Of a stretch of DNA of 52,185 bases, positions 5,813 to 15,694 are shown one piece after another. Positions within the stretch are counted from its first letter, which is position 1; each line of letters begins with the position of its first letter. Made by a program: the position numbers and the translations under genes. The stretch comes from Devosia psychrophila (GTDB taxonomy: Bacteria > Pseudomonadota > Alphaproteobacteria > Rhizobiales > Devosiaceae): assembly GCF_000971275.1 (NCBI RefSeq), contig NZ_LAPV01000008.1:1-52185 (forward strand). Reading direction: 5' to 3'. The notes below the pieces were generated by a model that worked only from the letters and a program-made list of their open reading frames with translations, was not told the origin of the DNA and ran no database searches.

Positions 5813-7114
5813 ATGACGGTAGTAAACCGCAAGCTTGCGGGTCTGGGGCTGGGCGTGGCTATGACTATGGGCGCAATTGCCGTTCCGGCGATCGCCCAGG
5901 ATGAGACCATCAAGGTCGGCGTCCTCCACTCGCTGTCGGGCACGATGGCCATTTCTGAAACGACGCTCAAGGACACCATGCTGTTCCTGATCGACGAGCA
6001 GAACAAAAAGGGCGGTCTCCTCGGCAAGCAGCTTGAAGCTGTTGTTGTCGATCCCGCCTCCGACTGGCCGCTGTTTGCTGAAAAGGCACGCGAGCTGATC
6101 GAAGTCGACGGCGTTGCCGCCGTGTTCGGCTGCTGGACCTCGTCCTCGCGCAAGTCGGTTCTGCCAGTGTTCGAGGAACTGAACTCGATCCTGTTCTACC
6201 CTGTGCAGTACGAAGGCGAAGAATCCCAGCGCAACGTGTTCTACACCGGCGCTGCTCCCAACCAGCAGGCAATTCCGGCTGTTGACTACCTGATGGAAAA
6301 CGAAGGCGTCGAACGCTGGGTTCTCGCCGGCACCGACTATGTCTATCCCCAGACCACCAACAAGATCCTTGAGCAGTACCTCATGGACAAGGGCGTGGCC
6401 AAAGAAGACATCATGATCAACTACACGCCCTTCGGTCATTCCGATTGGCAGACCATCGTTTCCGACATCAAGACCTTCGGCTCGACAGGCAAGAAGACCG
6501 CCGTCGTCTCCACCATCAACGGCGACGCCAACGTGCCGTTCTATAAGGAACTCGCCAACCAGGGCATCAAGGCCGAAGACATTCCAGTCGTCGCCTTCTC
6601 GGTCGGTGAAGAAGAACTCGCTGGCTTCGACACCACCCCGCTGGTCGGTCATCTGGCTGCCTGGAACTACTTCCAGTCCGTCGATGTCCCCGCCAACGCT
6701 GAGTTCATCTCGGCCTGGCAGACCTACATGAAGGACCCCAAGAAGGTTACCAACGACCCGATGGAAGCCACCGTCATCGGCTTCCACCTCTGGATCGCTG
6801 CAGTCGAAAAGGCCGGCACCACCGATACCGATGCTGTCCTCGACGCTATCATCGGCCTCGAAACCCCGAACCTGACCGGCGGCATCGCCAAGATGCTCCC
6901 GAACCACCACATCACGAAGCCCGTGTTGATCGGTGAAATCCAGGCCGACGGCCAGTTCGAAGTCGTGTCCGAGAGCGATCTCGTCCCCGGTGACGCATGG
7001 TCCGACTTCCTGCCGGAATCCAAGATGATCGAGGCCGATTGGACCGCTCCAATCTCCTGCGGCAATTACAACACCGAAACCAAGACCTGCGGCGGCGATA
7101 CCGCCACGCCGTAA
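5813..7114 (+). CDS. urtA: Urea ABC transporter, substrate-binding protein UrtA
   Basis: Periplasmic urea receptor. The 433-residue protein has a Sec signal peptide (about residues 1-28, hydrophobic core GLGLGVAMTMGAIAV, cleavage after PAIA) and then the UrtA-type start DETIKVGVLHSLSGTMAISE of the branched-chain-amino-acid-like periplasmic fold. VFGCWTSSSRKSVLPVFE and NVFYTGAAPNQQAIPA are characteristic of UrtA rather than LivK. ATG at 5813 follows GGAGG (5803-5807). It is the first gene of urtABCDE behind a sigma-54 promoter and sits upstream of urease, which fixes the substrate as urea (or short amides). Confidence 0.95.
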   Translation: MTVVNRKLAGLGLGVAMTMGAIAVPAIAQDETIKVGVLHSLSGTMAISETTLKDTMLFLIDEQNKKGGLLGKQLEAVVVDPASDWPLFAEKARELIEVDGVAAVFGCWTSSSRKSVLPVFEELNSILFYPVQYEGEESQRNVFYTGAAPNQQAIPAVDYLMENEGVERWVLAGTDYVYPQTTNKILEQYLMDKGVAKEDIMINYTPFGHSDWQTIVSDIKTFGSTGKKTAVVSTINGDANVPFYKELANQGIKAEDIPVVAFSVGEEELAGFDTTPLVGHLAAWNYFQSVDVPANAEFISAWQTYMKDPKKVTNDPMEATVIGFHLWIAAVEKAGTTDTDAVLDAIIGLETPNLTGGIAKMLPNHHITKPVLIGEIQADGQFEVVSESDLVPGDAWSDFLPESKMIEADWTAPISCGNYNTETKTCGGDTATP

Positions 7115-7129
7115 TCAAGCTTGAACACC

Positions 7130-7157
7130 GGACGAAGGCGGCTCGCTGCCTTCGTCC
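7130..7157 (+). promoter_or_regulatory. urtA-urtB intercistronic hairpin
   Basis: GGACGAAGGC (7130-7139) and GCCTTCGTCC (7148-7157) form a perfect 10-bp stem with an eight-base loop and no T tract. Placed after a binding-protein gene, it may protect the urtA message or reduce read-through so that the receptor exceeds the membrane subunits. Confidence 0.5.
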
Positions 7158-7185
7158 CCAATCTGCCAGACCAACGCCGAGGCCA

Positions 7186-8820
7186 ATGATGAACGCAGCC
7201 AGGTTGCTCCAGCGCATTGCGCTCTTCCTTGTCCTTTCCCTGACGCTCGCGATCCCAGCCCGTGCCCAGGTCGCCGATAGCGACCTGTCACCGCTGGTCG
7301 ACGCCCTCGCTCCCGGCAACTTCAAGGATCGCGAAGCCGCCATCGGCGTGTTGGTCTCGACCGAAGATCCCCGCGTCGTGCCGATCCTCGAAATCCTGCT
7401 TGAGGGCGAACTGTATTTTGACGACGCCACCGGCAAGGTGGTGTTCACCTCGGCACCCAGCGGCAAGGGCACTATTTCAGACCCACTGACCGGCGACGAA
7501 TTGCCCACCGTCACCGAAGACGGCCTCGACAAGGTCAAGGTCAACAACGGCCTGCGCCGCGTCATCCGCACCGCCATCGGCCAGATGACCCTGCTCAGCG
7601 AAGATGCCGGCGTGCGCCGGTTTGCTGCCCAGTCCATCCTGCGTGATGCCGATCCGGCCCAGCTCGAACTGCTCGATAGCGCCATCGCCGCCGAAGCCGA
7701 CACCGGCATCCGGCAAACCATGGAACAGGCTCGCGCCGTCATCATGCTCAAGACGCCTGACGCCTCCGTCGCGGACAAAACCGCCGCCGTCCCAGTAGTC
7801 CAGGCTATCGGCGGCCGCGACGCTCTCAATGTGCTGACCACGGCGCTCGCCAGCGCACCCGCCGAACTGCAGCCCACCATTCAGACCGCCATCAACGGCC
7901 TGGCCCGTGACCGCGCCGTCTGGGACGTTGCCCAAAACATCTGGTTCGGTATCTCGCTCGGCTCGGTGCTGTTGCTCGCCGCCATTGGCCTCGCCATCAC
8001 TTTCGGCGTCATGGGCGTCATCAACATGGCGCATGGCGAAATGGTCATGCTCGGCGCCTATACCACCTTCGTGGTGCAGGAAATCATCCGCCAGAATTAC
8101 CCCGGCCTGTTCGACTGGTCGCTCGCCATCGCCCTGCCGTTGGCGTTTCTCGTCACCGGCCTGATCGGCATCGCCATCGAGCGCGGTATCATCCGCTTCC
8201 TTTATGGCCGCCCGCTTGAAACCCTGCTCGCCACCTGGGGGCTCTCGCTGATCATCCAGCAGGCGGTGCAGCGCATCTTCACCGCCAATATCCGGGAAGT
8301 CGGCAATCCAACCTGGATGTCCGGCTCCTTCGAACTCGGTGGCCTCGCCATCACCTGGAACCGCTTCTACATCGTCATCTTTGCAATCATCGTCTTCCTG
8401 TCACTGTTGACGGTGCTGAAATACACCGCCATCGGCCTGCATATGCGCGCCGTCACGCAAAACCGCCGCATGGCCTCTGCCATGGGCATTCGCACCCCGC
8501 TGGTTGATGCGATGACCTTCGGCCTTGGCTCAGGTGTTGCCGGTCTCGCCGGCGTCGCCCTCAGCCAGATCGGCAACGTCTCGCCCAACCTCGGCCAAGG
8601 CTACATCATCGATAGCTTCATGGTCGTGGTCTTTGGCGGGGTTGGCAATCTTTGGGGCACGCTGGTCGGTGCGCTCACACTCGGCATCGCTAACAAGTTT
8701 ATCGAACCCTACGCCGGCGCCGTCCTCGGCAAAATCATCATCCTTGTGCTCATCATCCTGTTCATCCAGCGCCGTCCTCGCGGCCTCTTCGCGCTCAAGG
8801 GACGCTCGATCGAAGCATGA
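7186..8820 (+). CDS. urtB: Urea ABC transporter, permease UrtB
   Basis: Membrane subunit of the urea importer, 544 residues. As in other UrtB proteins, a signal-like N-terminus (RIALFLVLSLTLAIPARAQ) and about 230 residues of repeat-like extracytoplasmic sequence precede the LivH-type permease, which begins near NIWFGISLGSVLLLAAIGLAITFG and includes GVINMAHGEMVMLGAY. Two adjacent ATGs (7186, 7189) could start it; GAGG at 7179-7182 is better spaced for the second. urtC overlaps its stop by four bases. Confidence 0.95.
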   Translation: MMNAARLLQRIALFLVLSLTLAIPARAQVADSDLSPLVDALAPGNFKDREAAIGVLVSTEDPRVVPILEILLEGELYFDDATGKVVFTSAPSGKGTISDPLTGDELPTVTEDGLDKVKVNNGLRRVIRTAIGQMTLLSEDAGVRRFAAQSILRDADPAQLELLDSAIAAEADTGIRQTMEQARAVIMLKTPDASVADKTAAVPVVQAIGGRDALNVLTTALASAPAELQPTIQTAINGLARDRAVWDVAQNIWFGISLGSVLLLAAIGLAITFGVMGVINMAHGEMVMLGAYTTFVVQEIIRQNYPGLFDWSLAIALPLAFLVTGLIGIAIERGIIRFLYGRPLETLLATWGLSLIIQQAVQRIFTANIREVGNPTWMSGSFELGGLAITWNRFYIVIFAIIVFLSLLTVLKYTAIGLHMRAVTQNRRMASAMGIRTPLVDAMTFGLGSGVAGLAGVALSQIGNVSPNLGQGYIIDSFMVVVFGGVGNLWGTLVGALTLGIANKFIEPYAGAVLGKIIILVLIILFIQRRPRGLFALKGRSIEA

Positions 8821-9992
8821 TAACGCAAGCCCTGTTCCGCGCCCTCGATAAAAGGGCTATCTGGATTATCCTGATCCTGCTGGTTGTCGCTGTCGCCGTG
8901 CCCGCTTCCAACCTGCTGCTGCCCACCGGCCACCCGCTGCGCCTGCCCAATTATGTCGTGCCGCTGTTCGGCAAATACCTGACCTTCGCCATGCTCGCCT
9001 TGGCGCTCGATCTAGTCTGGGGCTATTGCGGCATTCTCTCGCTTGGCCACGGCGCGTTTTTCGCGATCGGCGGCTACGCCATGGGCATGTATCTGATGCG
9101 CCAGATCGGCACCCGCGGCGTCTATGCCAATCCCACCCTGCCCGATTTCATGGTCTTCCTAAACTGGAAGGAACTGCCCTGGTATTGGCAGGGCATGGAC
9201 AATTTCTGGATCGCCATGGTCGCGGTCGTCGTTGTGCCAGGCCTGCTCGCCTTCGTCTTCGGCTTCCTCGCCTTCCGCAGTCGCGTTACCGGGGTTTATC
9301 TATCGATCATCACCCAGGCCATGACCTACGCCCTGTTGCTGGCCTTCTTCCGCAACGACATGGGCTTTGGTGGCAATAACGGCCTGACCGACTTTAAGGA
9401 TATCCTCGGCCAGTCGATCTCAGCTCCCGGCACCCGCGCCGCCCTGTTCGCGGCGTCGGCCGTCGCTCTGGCATTTGCCGTCTTCGCCTGCTCGATGACC
9501 GTCAATTCCAAGCTTGGCAAGGTGATGGTCGCGGTGCGCGATGCCGAAAGCCGAACCCGCTTCATCGGCTACCGCGTCGAATACGTAAAACTGTTCGCCT
9601 TCGTCGTCTCGGCCGTGATCGCCGGCATCGCTGGCGCTCTTTACGTGCCGCAGGTCGGCATCATCAACCCATCCGAATTCGATCCCGCTAATTCCATCGA
9701 GGTGGTGATCTGGACCGCTGTCGGGGGACGCGGCACCATCATCGGCCCAATCATCGGCGGCATTCTGGTCAACGTCGGCAAGTCCTACTTCACCGGCGCC
9801 TTCCCCGAATACTGGCTCTTCGCCCTCGGCGCGCTATTCGTGGTTACCACGCTGTTCCTGCCCAAGGGCATCGTCGGCCTGATCGGGCAATACCGCGCTG
9901 CCACCACCAAGCGCGAGCAGCATGATCGCGGCGACCCTACGCCCAGGCAGGTCGAAGCCGGCGTCGATCCCCAACCCAATCCGGCGGAGTAA
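8817..9992 (+). CDS. urtC: Urea ABC transporter, permease UrtC
   Basis: Second membrane subunit (391 residues), LivM-type. It has multiple hydrophobic helices, the family motif ALDLVWGYCGILSLGHGAFF near residues 60-80, and VGGRGTIIGPIIGGILVN late in the chain. The ATGA overlap with urtB indicates translational coupling, and urtD follows after three bases. The hydrophilic C-terminal tail (RAATTKREQHDRGDPTPRQ) is probably cytoplasmic. Confidence 0.95.
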   Translation: MITQALFRALDKRAIWIILILLVVAVAVPASNLLLPTGHPLRLPNYVVPLFGKYLTFAMLALALDLVWGYCGILSLGHGAFFAIGGYAMGMYLMRQIGTRGVYANPTLPDFMVFLNWKELPWYWQGMDNFWIAMVAVVVVPGLLAFVFGFLAFRSRVTGVYLSIITQAMTYALLLAFFRNDMGFGGNNGLTDFKDILGQSISAPGTRAALFAASAVALAFAVFACSMTVNSKLGKVMVAVRDAESRTRFIGYRVEYVKLFAFVVSAVIAGIAGALYVPQVGIINPSEFDPANSIEVVIWTAVGGRGTIIGPIIGGILVNVGKSYFTGAFPEYWLFALGALFVVTTLFLPKGIVGLIGQYRAATTKREQHDRGDPTPRQVEAGVDPQPNPAE

Positions 9993-9995
9993 GTC

Positions 9996-10745
9996 ATGAC
10001 CGACAAATCCGGCACCATGCTATATCTCGACGGCGTCTCGGTTTCCTTTGACGGCTTCAAGGCCATCAACAACCTCTCCATCATCGTTCACCCGGCCGAG
10101 ATGCTGGCCATCATCGGCCCTAACGGCGCCGGCAAGACAACCATGATGGACATCATCACCGGCAAGACCCGCCCCGATGACGGCCAGGTGCTGTTCGATG
10201 GCCGCACCGACCTGACCAAGCTGGACGAAGCCGCCATCGCCAATCTGGGCATCGGCCGCAAATTCCAGAAACCCACCGTGTTCGAAAGCCACACGGTGTG
10301 GGACAATATCGAAATGGCACTCAAGAAGCCGCGCGGCGTCTTCGCCACGCTATTCTACACAGCCGACGCGGCCGACATCGCCCGCATCACCGAAATACTC
10401 GAAACCGTGCGCCTGCTGCCCCGCAAGGACGACTATGCCGCCAATCTCAGCCATGGCCAAAAGCAATGGCTCGAAATCGGTATGCTGCTGGCGCAGGACC
10501 CAAAGCTACTGCTCGTCGACGAACCCGTCGCCGGAATGACCGATAGCGAAACCGTTGAAACCGCCAAGCTGCTCAAGGACATTGCCAAGACCCGCTCGGT
10601 CGTTGTCGTCGAACACGACATGAGCTTCGTCCGTGAACTTGGCTCCCGGGTGACCTGCCTCGCCGAAGGCTCTGTACTCGCCGAAGGCTCGCTCGACCAG
10701 GTCAGCGCCAATCCTGTCGTTATTGAAAGGTATCTCGGACGATGA
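9996..10745 (+). CDS. urtD: Urea ABC transporter, ATP-binding protein UrtD
   Basis: LivG-like ATPase of 249 residues that powers urea import. Visible motifs are Walker A GPNGAGKTT (about residues 42-50), the Q-loop region GRKFQKPTVFE, the signature LSHGQKQWLEIG (the S-H-G-Q variant is usual in UrtD), Walker B LLLVDEPVAGM and the switch histidine in VVEHDM. urtE overlaps its stop by four bases. Confidence 0.95.
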   Translation: MTDKSGTMLYLDGVSVSFDGFKAINNLSIIVHPAEMLAIIGPNGAGKTTMMDIITGKTRPDDGQVLFDGRTDLTKLDEAAIANLGIGRKFQKPTVFESHTVWDNIEMALKKPRGVFATLFYTADAADIARITEILETVRLLPRKDDYAANLSHGQKQWLEIGMLLAQDPKLLLVDEPVAGMTDSETVETAKLLKDIAKTRSVVVVEHDMSFVRELGSRVTCLAEGSVLAEGSLDQVSANPVVIERYLGR

Positions 10746-11446
10746 GCACAGCTCTTTCGGTCAACGCCATCGACCTCCATTACGGGGCCGCCCAAGCGCT
10801 CAAATCAGTATCGATCGAGTGCAAGCCGGGGCGCATCACCGCCGTCCTCGGCCGCAACGGCGTCGGTAAATCATCGACACTGCGCGCCATAACCGGCGTC
10901 AACAACATCAGCGCAGGCGAGATAAAGTTTGGCGATGAACTGCTAAAAAAATCCCCGCCCTACAAGCGCGCCCGCATGGGCATCGGCTACGTCCCTCAGG
11001 GCCGCGAGATTTTCCCGCTGCTAACGGTCAAGGAAAACCTCGAAACCGGATATGCCGGCATTCCGCGCTCCGAAAAAAACATCCCGCCCTACATATTCGA
11101 ATTATTCCCCGTGCTGAAGTCGATGCTCGGTCGGCGCGGCGGTGACCTCTCGGGTGGCCAGCAGCAGCAACTCGCCATCGGGCGTGCCTTGGTCACCCGA
11201 CCCAAAGTGCTGGTACTCGACGAGCCGACTGAGGGTATCCAGCCCTCGATCATCAAGGATATTGGCCGCGCGCTACAGTTCCTGCGCGACGAAAAGGGCA
11301 TGACAATTCTTCTTGTTGAGCAGTTCCTCGATTTCTGCCGCGAGATTGCCGACGATATCTATGTGATGGATCGCGGAGAAATTCAGCATGCAGGCCCGGC
11401 CAGCGATCTTGATCTTCCTGAAGTCCGCCGCCATCTCATGGTCTAA
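10742..11446 (+). CDS. urtE: Urea ABC transporter, ATP-binding protein UrtE
   Basis: LivF-like ATPase of 234 residues, last gene of urtABCDE. It has Walker A GRNGVGKSS (about residues 36-44), GYVPQGREIFP with the Q-loop, signature LSGGQQQQLAIGRAL, Walker B VLVLDEPTEGIQP and LVEQFLDFC. The operon ends in a hairpin shared with the convergent gene at 11505. Confidence 0.95.
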   Translation: MSTALSVNAIDLHYGAAQALKSVSIECKPGRITAVLGRNGVGKSSTLRAITGVNNISAGEIKFGDELLKKSPPYKRARMGIGYVPQGREIFPLLTVKENLETGYAGIPRSEKNIPPYIFELFPVLKSMLGRRGGDLSGGQQQQLAIGRALVTRPKVLVLDEPTEGIQPSIIKDIGRALQFLRDEKGMTILLVEQFLDFCREIADDIYVMDRGEIQHAGPASDLDLPEVRRHLMV

Positions 11447-11450
11447 ACGC

Positions 11451-11477
11451 AAAAACGCCCGGCACACGGCCGGGCGT
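11451..11477. terminator. Shared terminator between urtE and the 11505 gene
   Basis: ACGCCCGGC (11455-11463) and GCCGGGCGT (11469-11477) form a 9-bp stem with loop ACACG. On the minus strand it is followed by TTTTT, giving a classic terminator for the gene at 11505-11942; on the plus strand it may weakly stop urt transcripts. Confidence 0.75.
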
Positions 11478-11504
11478 CCAAGATATCTAACAGGCGAGGG
11501 ACGC

Positions 11505-11942
11505 TTAGTTGGTAACCAGACCGGCTTCGACACACTGCTCAAGAGTGATCGAGTCGATTTCGATCAGGCCTGCAGTGCCTTCCTCGGTGCCCTGCTCGGT
11601 CGTGCCTTCGGTTGTCGTGCCGGCCTTGCCGGGGGTCGAAGCGCTAGACGAGTTGCCGTTGCTAGTGCCACCTGTGGTTCCCATACCCGAACCGGCGGTA
11701 GCGCCAGTGGCCGTTCCAGCAGCCGCGGCGTCGGCAGTCGCAGTAGCGTCGTCGGAGTTTTCACTGCCTTCAACGGCGGCATTTGCGTCGGCGTGCAGCT
11801 CGTCGCAACGAGCCTGAACCTGAGGCATGTTGGCTTCGGTGACGGTCTGGGCGCCAAGCGTAACGGCCTGTGCGAAAGCGGCGCCGCCAAAGCCAAGGGC
11901 AATAGCAAGGGTGGCTGCAGAAACAATGATTTTCATGTGCAT
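11505..11942 (-). CDS. Secreted low-complexity protein of unknown function
   Basis: I do not recognise a family. The 145-residue product starts MHMKIIVSAATLAIALGFGGAAFAQ, a clear Sec signal peptide. A short region with one Cys (ARCDELHADAN) leads into about 55 residues almost entirely of Ala, Gly, Thr and Ser, and the C-terminus EIDSITLEQCVEAGLVTN carries a second Cys that could form a disulfide with the first. GAAGG lies about nine bases before ATG 11942. It is inserted between the urea transport and urease operons on the opposite strand and has its own terminator. The gene is probably real; the role is unknown. Confidence 0.7.
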   Translation of the reverse strand: MHMKIIVSAATLAIALGFGGAAFAQAVTLGAQTVTEANMPQVQARCDELHADANAAVEGSENSDDATATADAAAAGTATGATAGSGMGTTGGTSNGNSSSASTPGKAGTTTEGTTEQGTEEGTAGLIEIDSITLEQCVEAGLVTN

Positions 11943-11972
11943 TTTAACTAGCCTTCTTTAATGTCTCAATGA

Positions 11973-12866
11973 ATGAGCACCTGCTCCATTAGGAAACGCC
12001 GACCCTTGACAATCGTTGCCGAAATACTTGCCGATGGCGCAAACACCGCCTCATTGCATCGCATGCAACGCGCTTTCGGAGTCGGCGGCGTTTCTACCAA
12101 GCAGCGCGATGGCGCTACCCATCTGGCCACCCTCTATCAGGACGGCTGTGCCAAAATTCGCCTTCCAAACACCCATACCGCGGCCCTGGAAGCCGTCCTT
12201 ATTAACACCGCTGGTGGTCTGACTGGTGATGATGTCATGCGTTGGTCGGCGGATCTCGCGCCTCAGGGACGCATGGTGCTGACCACTCAGGCCTGCGAAC
12301 GGATCTACCGCTCCATCGGTGGTCCGGCCAGTGTCGAGACCCGGCTGACGGTCGGCAAAGATGCCCATCTCGACTGGCTGCCTCAGGAAACCATTCTCTT
12401 CGCCTCCAGCCAGCTCGATCGCCATATCGAAATCGACCTGTCCAGCGGCGCCAGTCTAACCGCTGTCGAGGCCATTCTGCTTGGCCGCGATGCCATGGGC
12501 GAAATTGCCCTCGACGCGAAGCTTCGAGACAACTGGCGTATTCGCCGCAATGGCCGGCTTATCCACGCCGAGGCAACCCGGCTCACCGGTACATTTGCGG
12601 AGCGCAACGGGCTATCCCTGCTGGCCGGAAAGCGGGCATTTGCCACGGTGCTGCATATCGCGCCGGATGCGGATCGGTGCGCAGCCCAGCTGACGCACAT
12701 CCGCACCCTTTTGCCGCCGGACGGACGGATCGCTGCCAGCGCCAATGGCGAACGGCTGGTGATCCGCGCTCTGGCGCAAACCGGGCTTGCCTTGCGGCGC
12801 CTGATCGTTCCAATTCTTGCCGAACTTAGTGGCGCGGGCTCGCTCCCCCGCCTCTGGCATCTTTAG
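11973..12866 (+). CDS. ureD: Urease accessory protein UreD
   Basis: Urease chaperone that binds apo-urease and conducts nickel together with UreF and UreG. The 297-residue protein shows the UreD core [34 protein letters not shown] and [14 protein letters not shown] at 11973 has no clear Shine-Dalgarno and is only 30 bases from the divergent gene start, so the true start may lie downstream (TTG 12007 or ATG 12061). It opens the urease cluster, nine bases before ureA. Confidence 0.93.
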   Translation: MSTCSIRKRRPLTIVAEILADGANTASLHRMQRAFGVGGVSTKQRDGATHLATLYQDGCAKIRLPNTHTAALEAVLINTAGGLTGDDVMRWSADLAPQGRMVLTTQACERIYRSIGGPASVETRLTVGKDAHLDWLPQETILFASSQLDRHIEIDLSSGASLTAVEAILLGRDAMGEIALDAKLRDNWRIRRNGRLIHAEATRLTGTFAERNGLSLLAGKRAFATVLHIAPDADRCAAQLTHIRTLLPPDGRIAASANGERLVIRALAQTGLALRRLIVPILAELSGAGSLPRLWHL

Positions 12867-12875
12867 GACCTCCTG

Positions 12876-13178
12876 ATGAACCTCACCCCGCGCGAAAAAG
12901 ACAAACTGCTAATCGCCATGGCTGCCATCGTTGCGCGAAAGCGCCTGGAGCGCGGCGTCAAGCTCAATCACCCCGAAGCCATCGCGCTGATCAGCGATTT
13001 TGTCGTGGAGGGCGCCCGCGATGGCCGCCCGGTAGCCGAGTTGATGGAGGCGGGCGCCCATGTCATCACCCGCGCTCAAGTCATGGAAGGCATCCCCGAG
13101 ATGATCCACGACATCCAGGTCGAAGCCACCTTCCCCGACGGCACCAAGCTCGTCACCGTCCACCAGCCCATTCGATAG
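12876..13178 (+). CDS. ureA: Urease gamma subunit
   Basis: Smallest structural subunit of nickel urease, 100 residues as usual. It begins [17 protein letters not shown] and contains [27 protein letters not shown] and the conserved C-terminal half with [25 protein letters not shown]. Separate gamma and beta genes are the standard bacterial arrangement. Confidence 0.97.
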   Translation: MNLTPREKDKLLIAMAAIVARKRLERGVKLNHPEAIALISDFVVEGARDGRPVAELMEAGAHVITRAQVMEGIPEMIHDIQVEATFPDGTKLVTVHQPIR

Positions 13179-13186
13179 GTCCAGTC

Positions 13187-13495
13187 ATGATCCCAGGCGA
13201 AATCATTCCGAAGCCAGGCGAGATCGAGCTCAATGTCGGCGCGCCGCAGCTGACAATCGAAGTCGCCAACACGGGCGACCGGCCGATCCAGGTCGGCTCG
13301 CACTATCATTTTTTCGAGGCCAATGCCGGCCTCAGCTTTGATCGCGACCAGGCCCGTGGCATGCGGCTCGATATTGCTGCGGGCACTGCTGTTCGCTTCG
13401 AGCCAGGACAGGCCCGCGAGGTCCGGCTGATACCATTGGGCGGCGACCGCATCGTCTATGGTTTCCGCCAGCAGATCATGGGAGCGCTCGACTAG
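13187..13495 (+). CDS. ureB: Urease beta subunit
   Basis: Structural subunit of 102 residues. It has the beta-subunit motifs [25 protein letters not shown] and [19 protein letters not shown]. It follows ureA by eight bases. An unrelated gene separates it from ureC. Confidence 0.97.
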   Translation: MIPGEIIPKPGEIELNVGAPQLTIEVANTGDRPIQVGSHYHFFEANAGLSFDRDQARGMRLDIAAGTAVRFEPGQAREVRLIPLGGDRIVYGFRQQIMGALD

Positions 13496-13553
13496 GACTG
13501 TGCGGCGCAGGCGAACGGCACTACAAGCGCGGTAAAGCCCACAGGAGCCAAAC

Positions 13554-13964
13554 ATGAACACGGAATCCAAAACCATCCTGCTCAGAAAAATTGCGGCACT
13601 TTTGGAAGACCTCCGCCGCGAAGGCATGGAGAATGGCGAAGCCATGTTCCTGCTGGGAACCGCCGCTGCCAACCTGGTCGATATGGGCAAGGAACTGTCG
13701 AGCTGGACCGGCTTCAAGGCGGTGATGACCCGCTCCGATATCATCCAACTGCTTCAGCACATCGATACTCAAGGCAATCGGATGCTCGACGAGGACAAGG
13801 TAAACGTCGCTTACGCCTTGCAGATCATCGGCATGTCGGTGGCTGCCTCGGGTAGCGACAACCAACAGTTGCAACAGGCAGGGGCCCTGCTCGATGACGT
13901 GATCGAGAAAACCCTCATCAATTACCGGAACTACGTCCAGACCAGGACGACATCTCTAAACTAG
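13554..13964 (+). CDS. Hypothetical helical protein between ureB and ureC
   Basis: Unrecognised 136-residue protein with no signal peptide, membrane segment or cysteine. It is predicted helical from its heptad-like Leu/Ile spacing ([20 protein letters not shown]; later [17 protein letters not shown]). AGGAG (13543-13547) lies seven bases before ATG 13554, and ureC starts 11 bases after its stop, so it is translated in the urease operon. A role in urease assembly or cell regulation is possible but not shown. Confidence 0.8.
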   Translation: MNTESKTILLRKIAALLEDLRREGMENGEAMFLLGTAAANLVDMGKELSSWTGFKAVMTRSDIIQLLQHIDTQGNRMLDEDKVNVAYALQIIGMSVAASGSDNQQLQQAGALLDDVIEKTLINYRNYVQTRTTSLN

Positions 13965-13975
13965 CCGGAGACACC

Positions 13976-15685
13976 ATGCCCGCCCGCATTTCCCGCGCCA
14001 CCTATGCCGACATGTATGGCCCCACCACCGGCGATCGCGTGCGCCTGGCCGATACCGAACTGTTCATCGAGGTGGAGAAGGACTTCACGACCTATGGCGA
14101 AGAGGTGAAATTCGGCGGCGGCAAGGTGATCCGCGATGGCATGGGCCAGTCGCAGCGCACCCGCGCCGAGGGCGCCGTCGATACCGTCATCACCAATGCA
14201 TTGGTCGTCGACGTGACCGGCATCTACAAGGCCGATGTCGCCCTCAAGGACGGCAGGATCGCGGGCATCGGCAAGGCGGGCAATCCTGACACGCAGTCTG
14301 GCGTCACCATCATCATTGGCCCATCGACCGAAATCATCGCGGGCGAAGGCCGCATTCTCACCGCCGGCGCCATGGACGCGCATATCCACTTCATCGCACC
14401 CCAGCAGATCGAAGAATCGCTGATGAGCGGCGTCACCACCATGCTTGGTGGCGGCACCGGTCCGGCTCATGGCACCCTGGCCACCACCTGCACCGGCGCC
14501 TGGCACATCCAGCGCATGATCGAGAGCTTCGACGGCTTCCCGATGAACCTGGCATTGGCCGGCAAGGGCAATGCCAGCCGCCCCGCCCCACTGGTCGAAA
14601 TGATCCTGGCCGGCGCCTCCTGCCTCAAGCTGCACGAAGATTGGGGTACCACGCCCGCCGCCATCGACAACTGCCTCTCCGTTGCCGACGACTACGACGT
14701 GCAGGTGATGATCCACACCGACACGCTCAATGAATCGGGCTTTGTCGAAGATACCATCGGCGCTTTCAAGGGCCGTACCATCCACGCCTTCCACACCGAA
14801 GGCGCCGGCGGCGGCCACGCTCCCGATATCCTCAAGGTCGCCGGCCTGCCCAACGTCATCCCATCCTCGACCAATCCAACCCGCCCCTACACGGTCAACA
14901 CCATCGCCGAGCATCTCGACATGCTGATGGTCTGCCACCACCTTTCCCCAAACATTCCCGAAGACGTCGCTTTCGCCGAAAGCCGCATCCGCAAGGAAAC
15001 CATCGCGGCCGAGGACATCCTGCACGACATGGGCGCACTCTCGGTCATCTCCTCCGACAGCCAGGCAATGGGCCGCGTCGGCGAAGTGCTGATCCGCTGC
15101 TGGCAGACCGCCGACAAGATGAAAAAGCAGCGCGGCAAGCTACCCCAGGAAACCGGCGACAACGACAATTTCCGGGTCAAGCGATACATCGCCAAATACA
15201 CCATTAACCCGGCGATCGCCCACGGCATGAGCCAGCACATCGGCTCGATCGAAGTGGGCAAGCGCGCCGACCTTGTGCTCTGGAACCCGGCCTTCTTCGG
15301 CGTTAAGCCCGAGATGATCCTGCTCGGTGGCTCCATCGCCGCAGCCCCGATGGGCGACCCCAACGCTTCGATCCCAACACCGCAGCCGATGCATTATCGG
15401 CCGATGTTCGCCAGCTTTGGCAAACTGCTCACCAATTCGTCGGTCACCTTCGTGTCCCAGGCCGCTTTTGACGACGGCCTCCGCGGCAAACTCGGCGTTG
15501 CCAAGCACATGCTGCCGGTGATCAACACCCGTGGCGGCATCGGCAAGCACTCGATGATCCACAATTCGGCCACGCCGGATATCCAGGTCGATCCCGAAAC
15601 CTACGAAGTGCATGCCGATGGCGAACTGCTCACCTGTGAGCCAGCCACCGTCCTCCCCATGGCGCAGCGCTACTTTTTGTTCTAG
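13976..15685 (+). CDS. ureC: Urease alpha (catalytic) subunit
   Basis: Catalytic subunit that hydrolyses urea to ammonia and carbamate in the cytoplasm. The 569-residue length is typical. All dinickel ligands can be placed: His136 and His138 in DAHIHF, the carbamylated Lys218 in CLKLHEDWG, His247 in IHTDT, His273 in [13 protein letters not shown], and Asp361 in SSDSQAMG. The mobile-flap Cys320 and catalytic His321 are in MVCHHL. With every active-site residue intact the enzyme should be functional. Confidence 0.98.
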   Translation: MPARISRATYADMYGPTTGDRVRLADTELFIEVEKDFTTYGEEVKFGGGKVIRDGMGQSQRTRAEGAVDTVITNALVVDVTGIYKADVALKDGRIAGIGKAGNPDTQSGVTIIIGPSTEIIAGEGRILTAGAMDAHIHFIAPQQIEESLMSGVTTMLGGGTGPAHGTLATTCTGAWHIQRMIESFDGFPMNLALAGKGNASRPAPLVEMILAGASCLKLHEDWGTTPAAIDNCLSVADDYDVQVMIHTDTLNESGFVEDTIGAFKGRTIHAFHTEGAGGGHAPDILKVAGLPNVIPSSTNPTRPYTVNTIAEHLDMLMVCHHLSPNIPEDVAFAESRIRKETIAAEDILHDMGALSVISSDSQAMGRVGEVLIRCWQTADKMKKQRGKLPQETGDNDNFRVKRYIAKYTINPAIAHGMSQHIGSIEVGKRADLVLWNPAFFGVKPEMILLGGSIAAAPMGDPNASIPTPQPMHYRPMFASFGKLLTNSSVTFVSQAAFDDGLRGKLGVAKHMLPVINTRGGIGKHSMIHNSATPDIQVDPETYEVHADGELLTCEPATVLPMAQRYFLF

Positions 15686-15694
15686 TCGAGCTGC

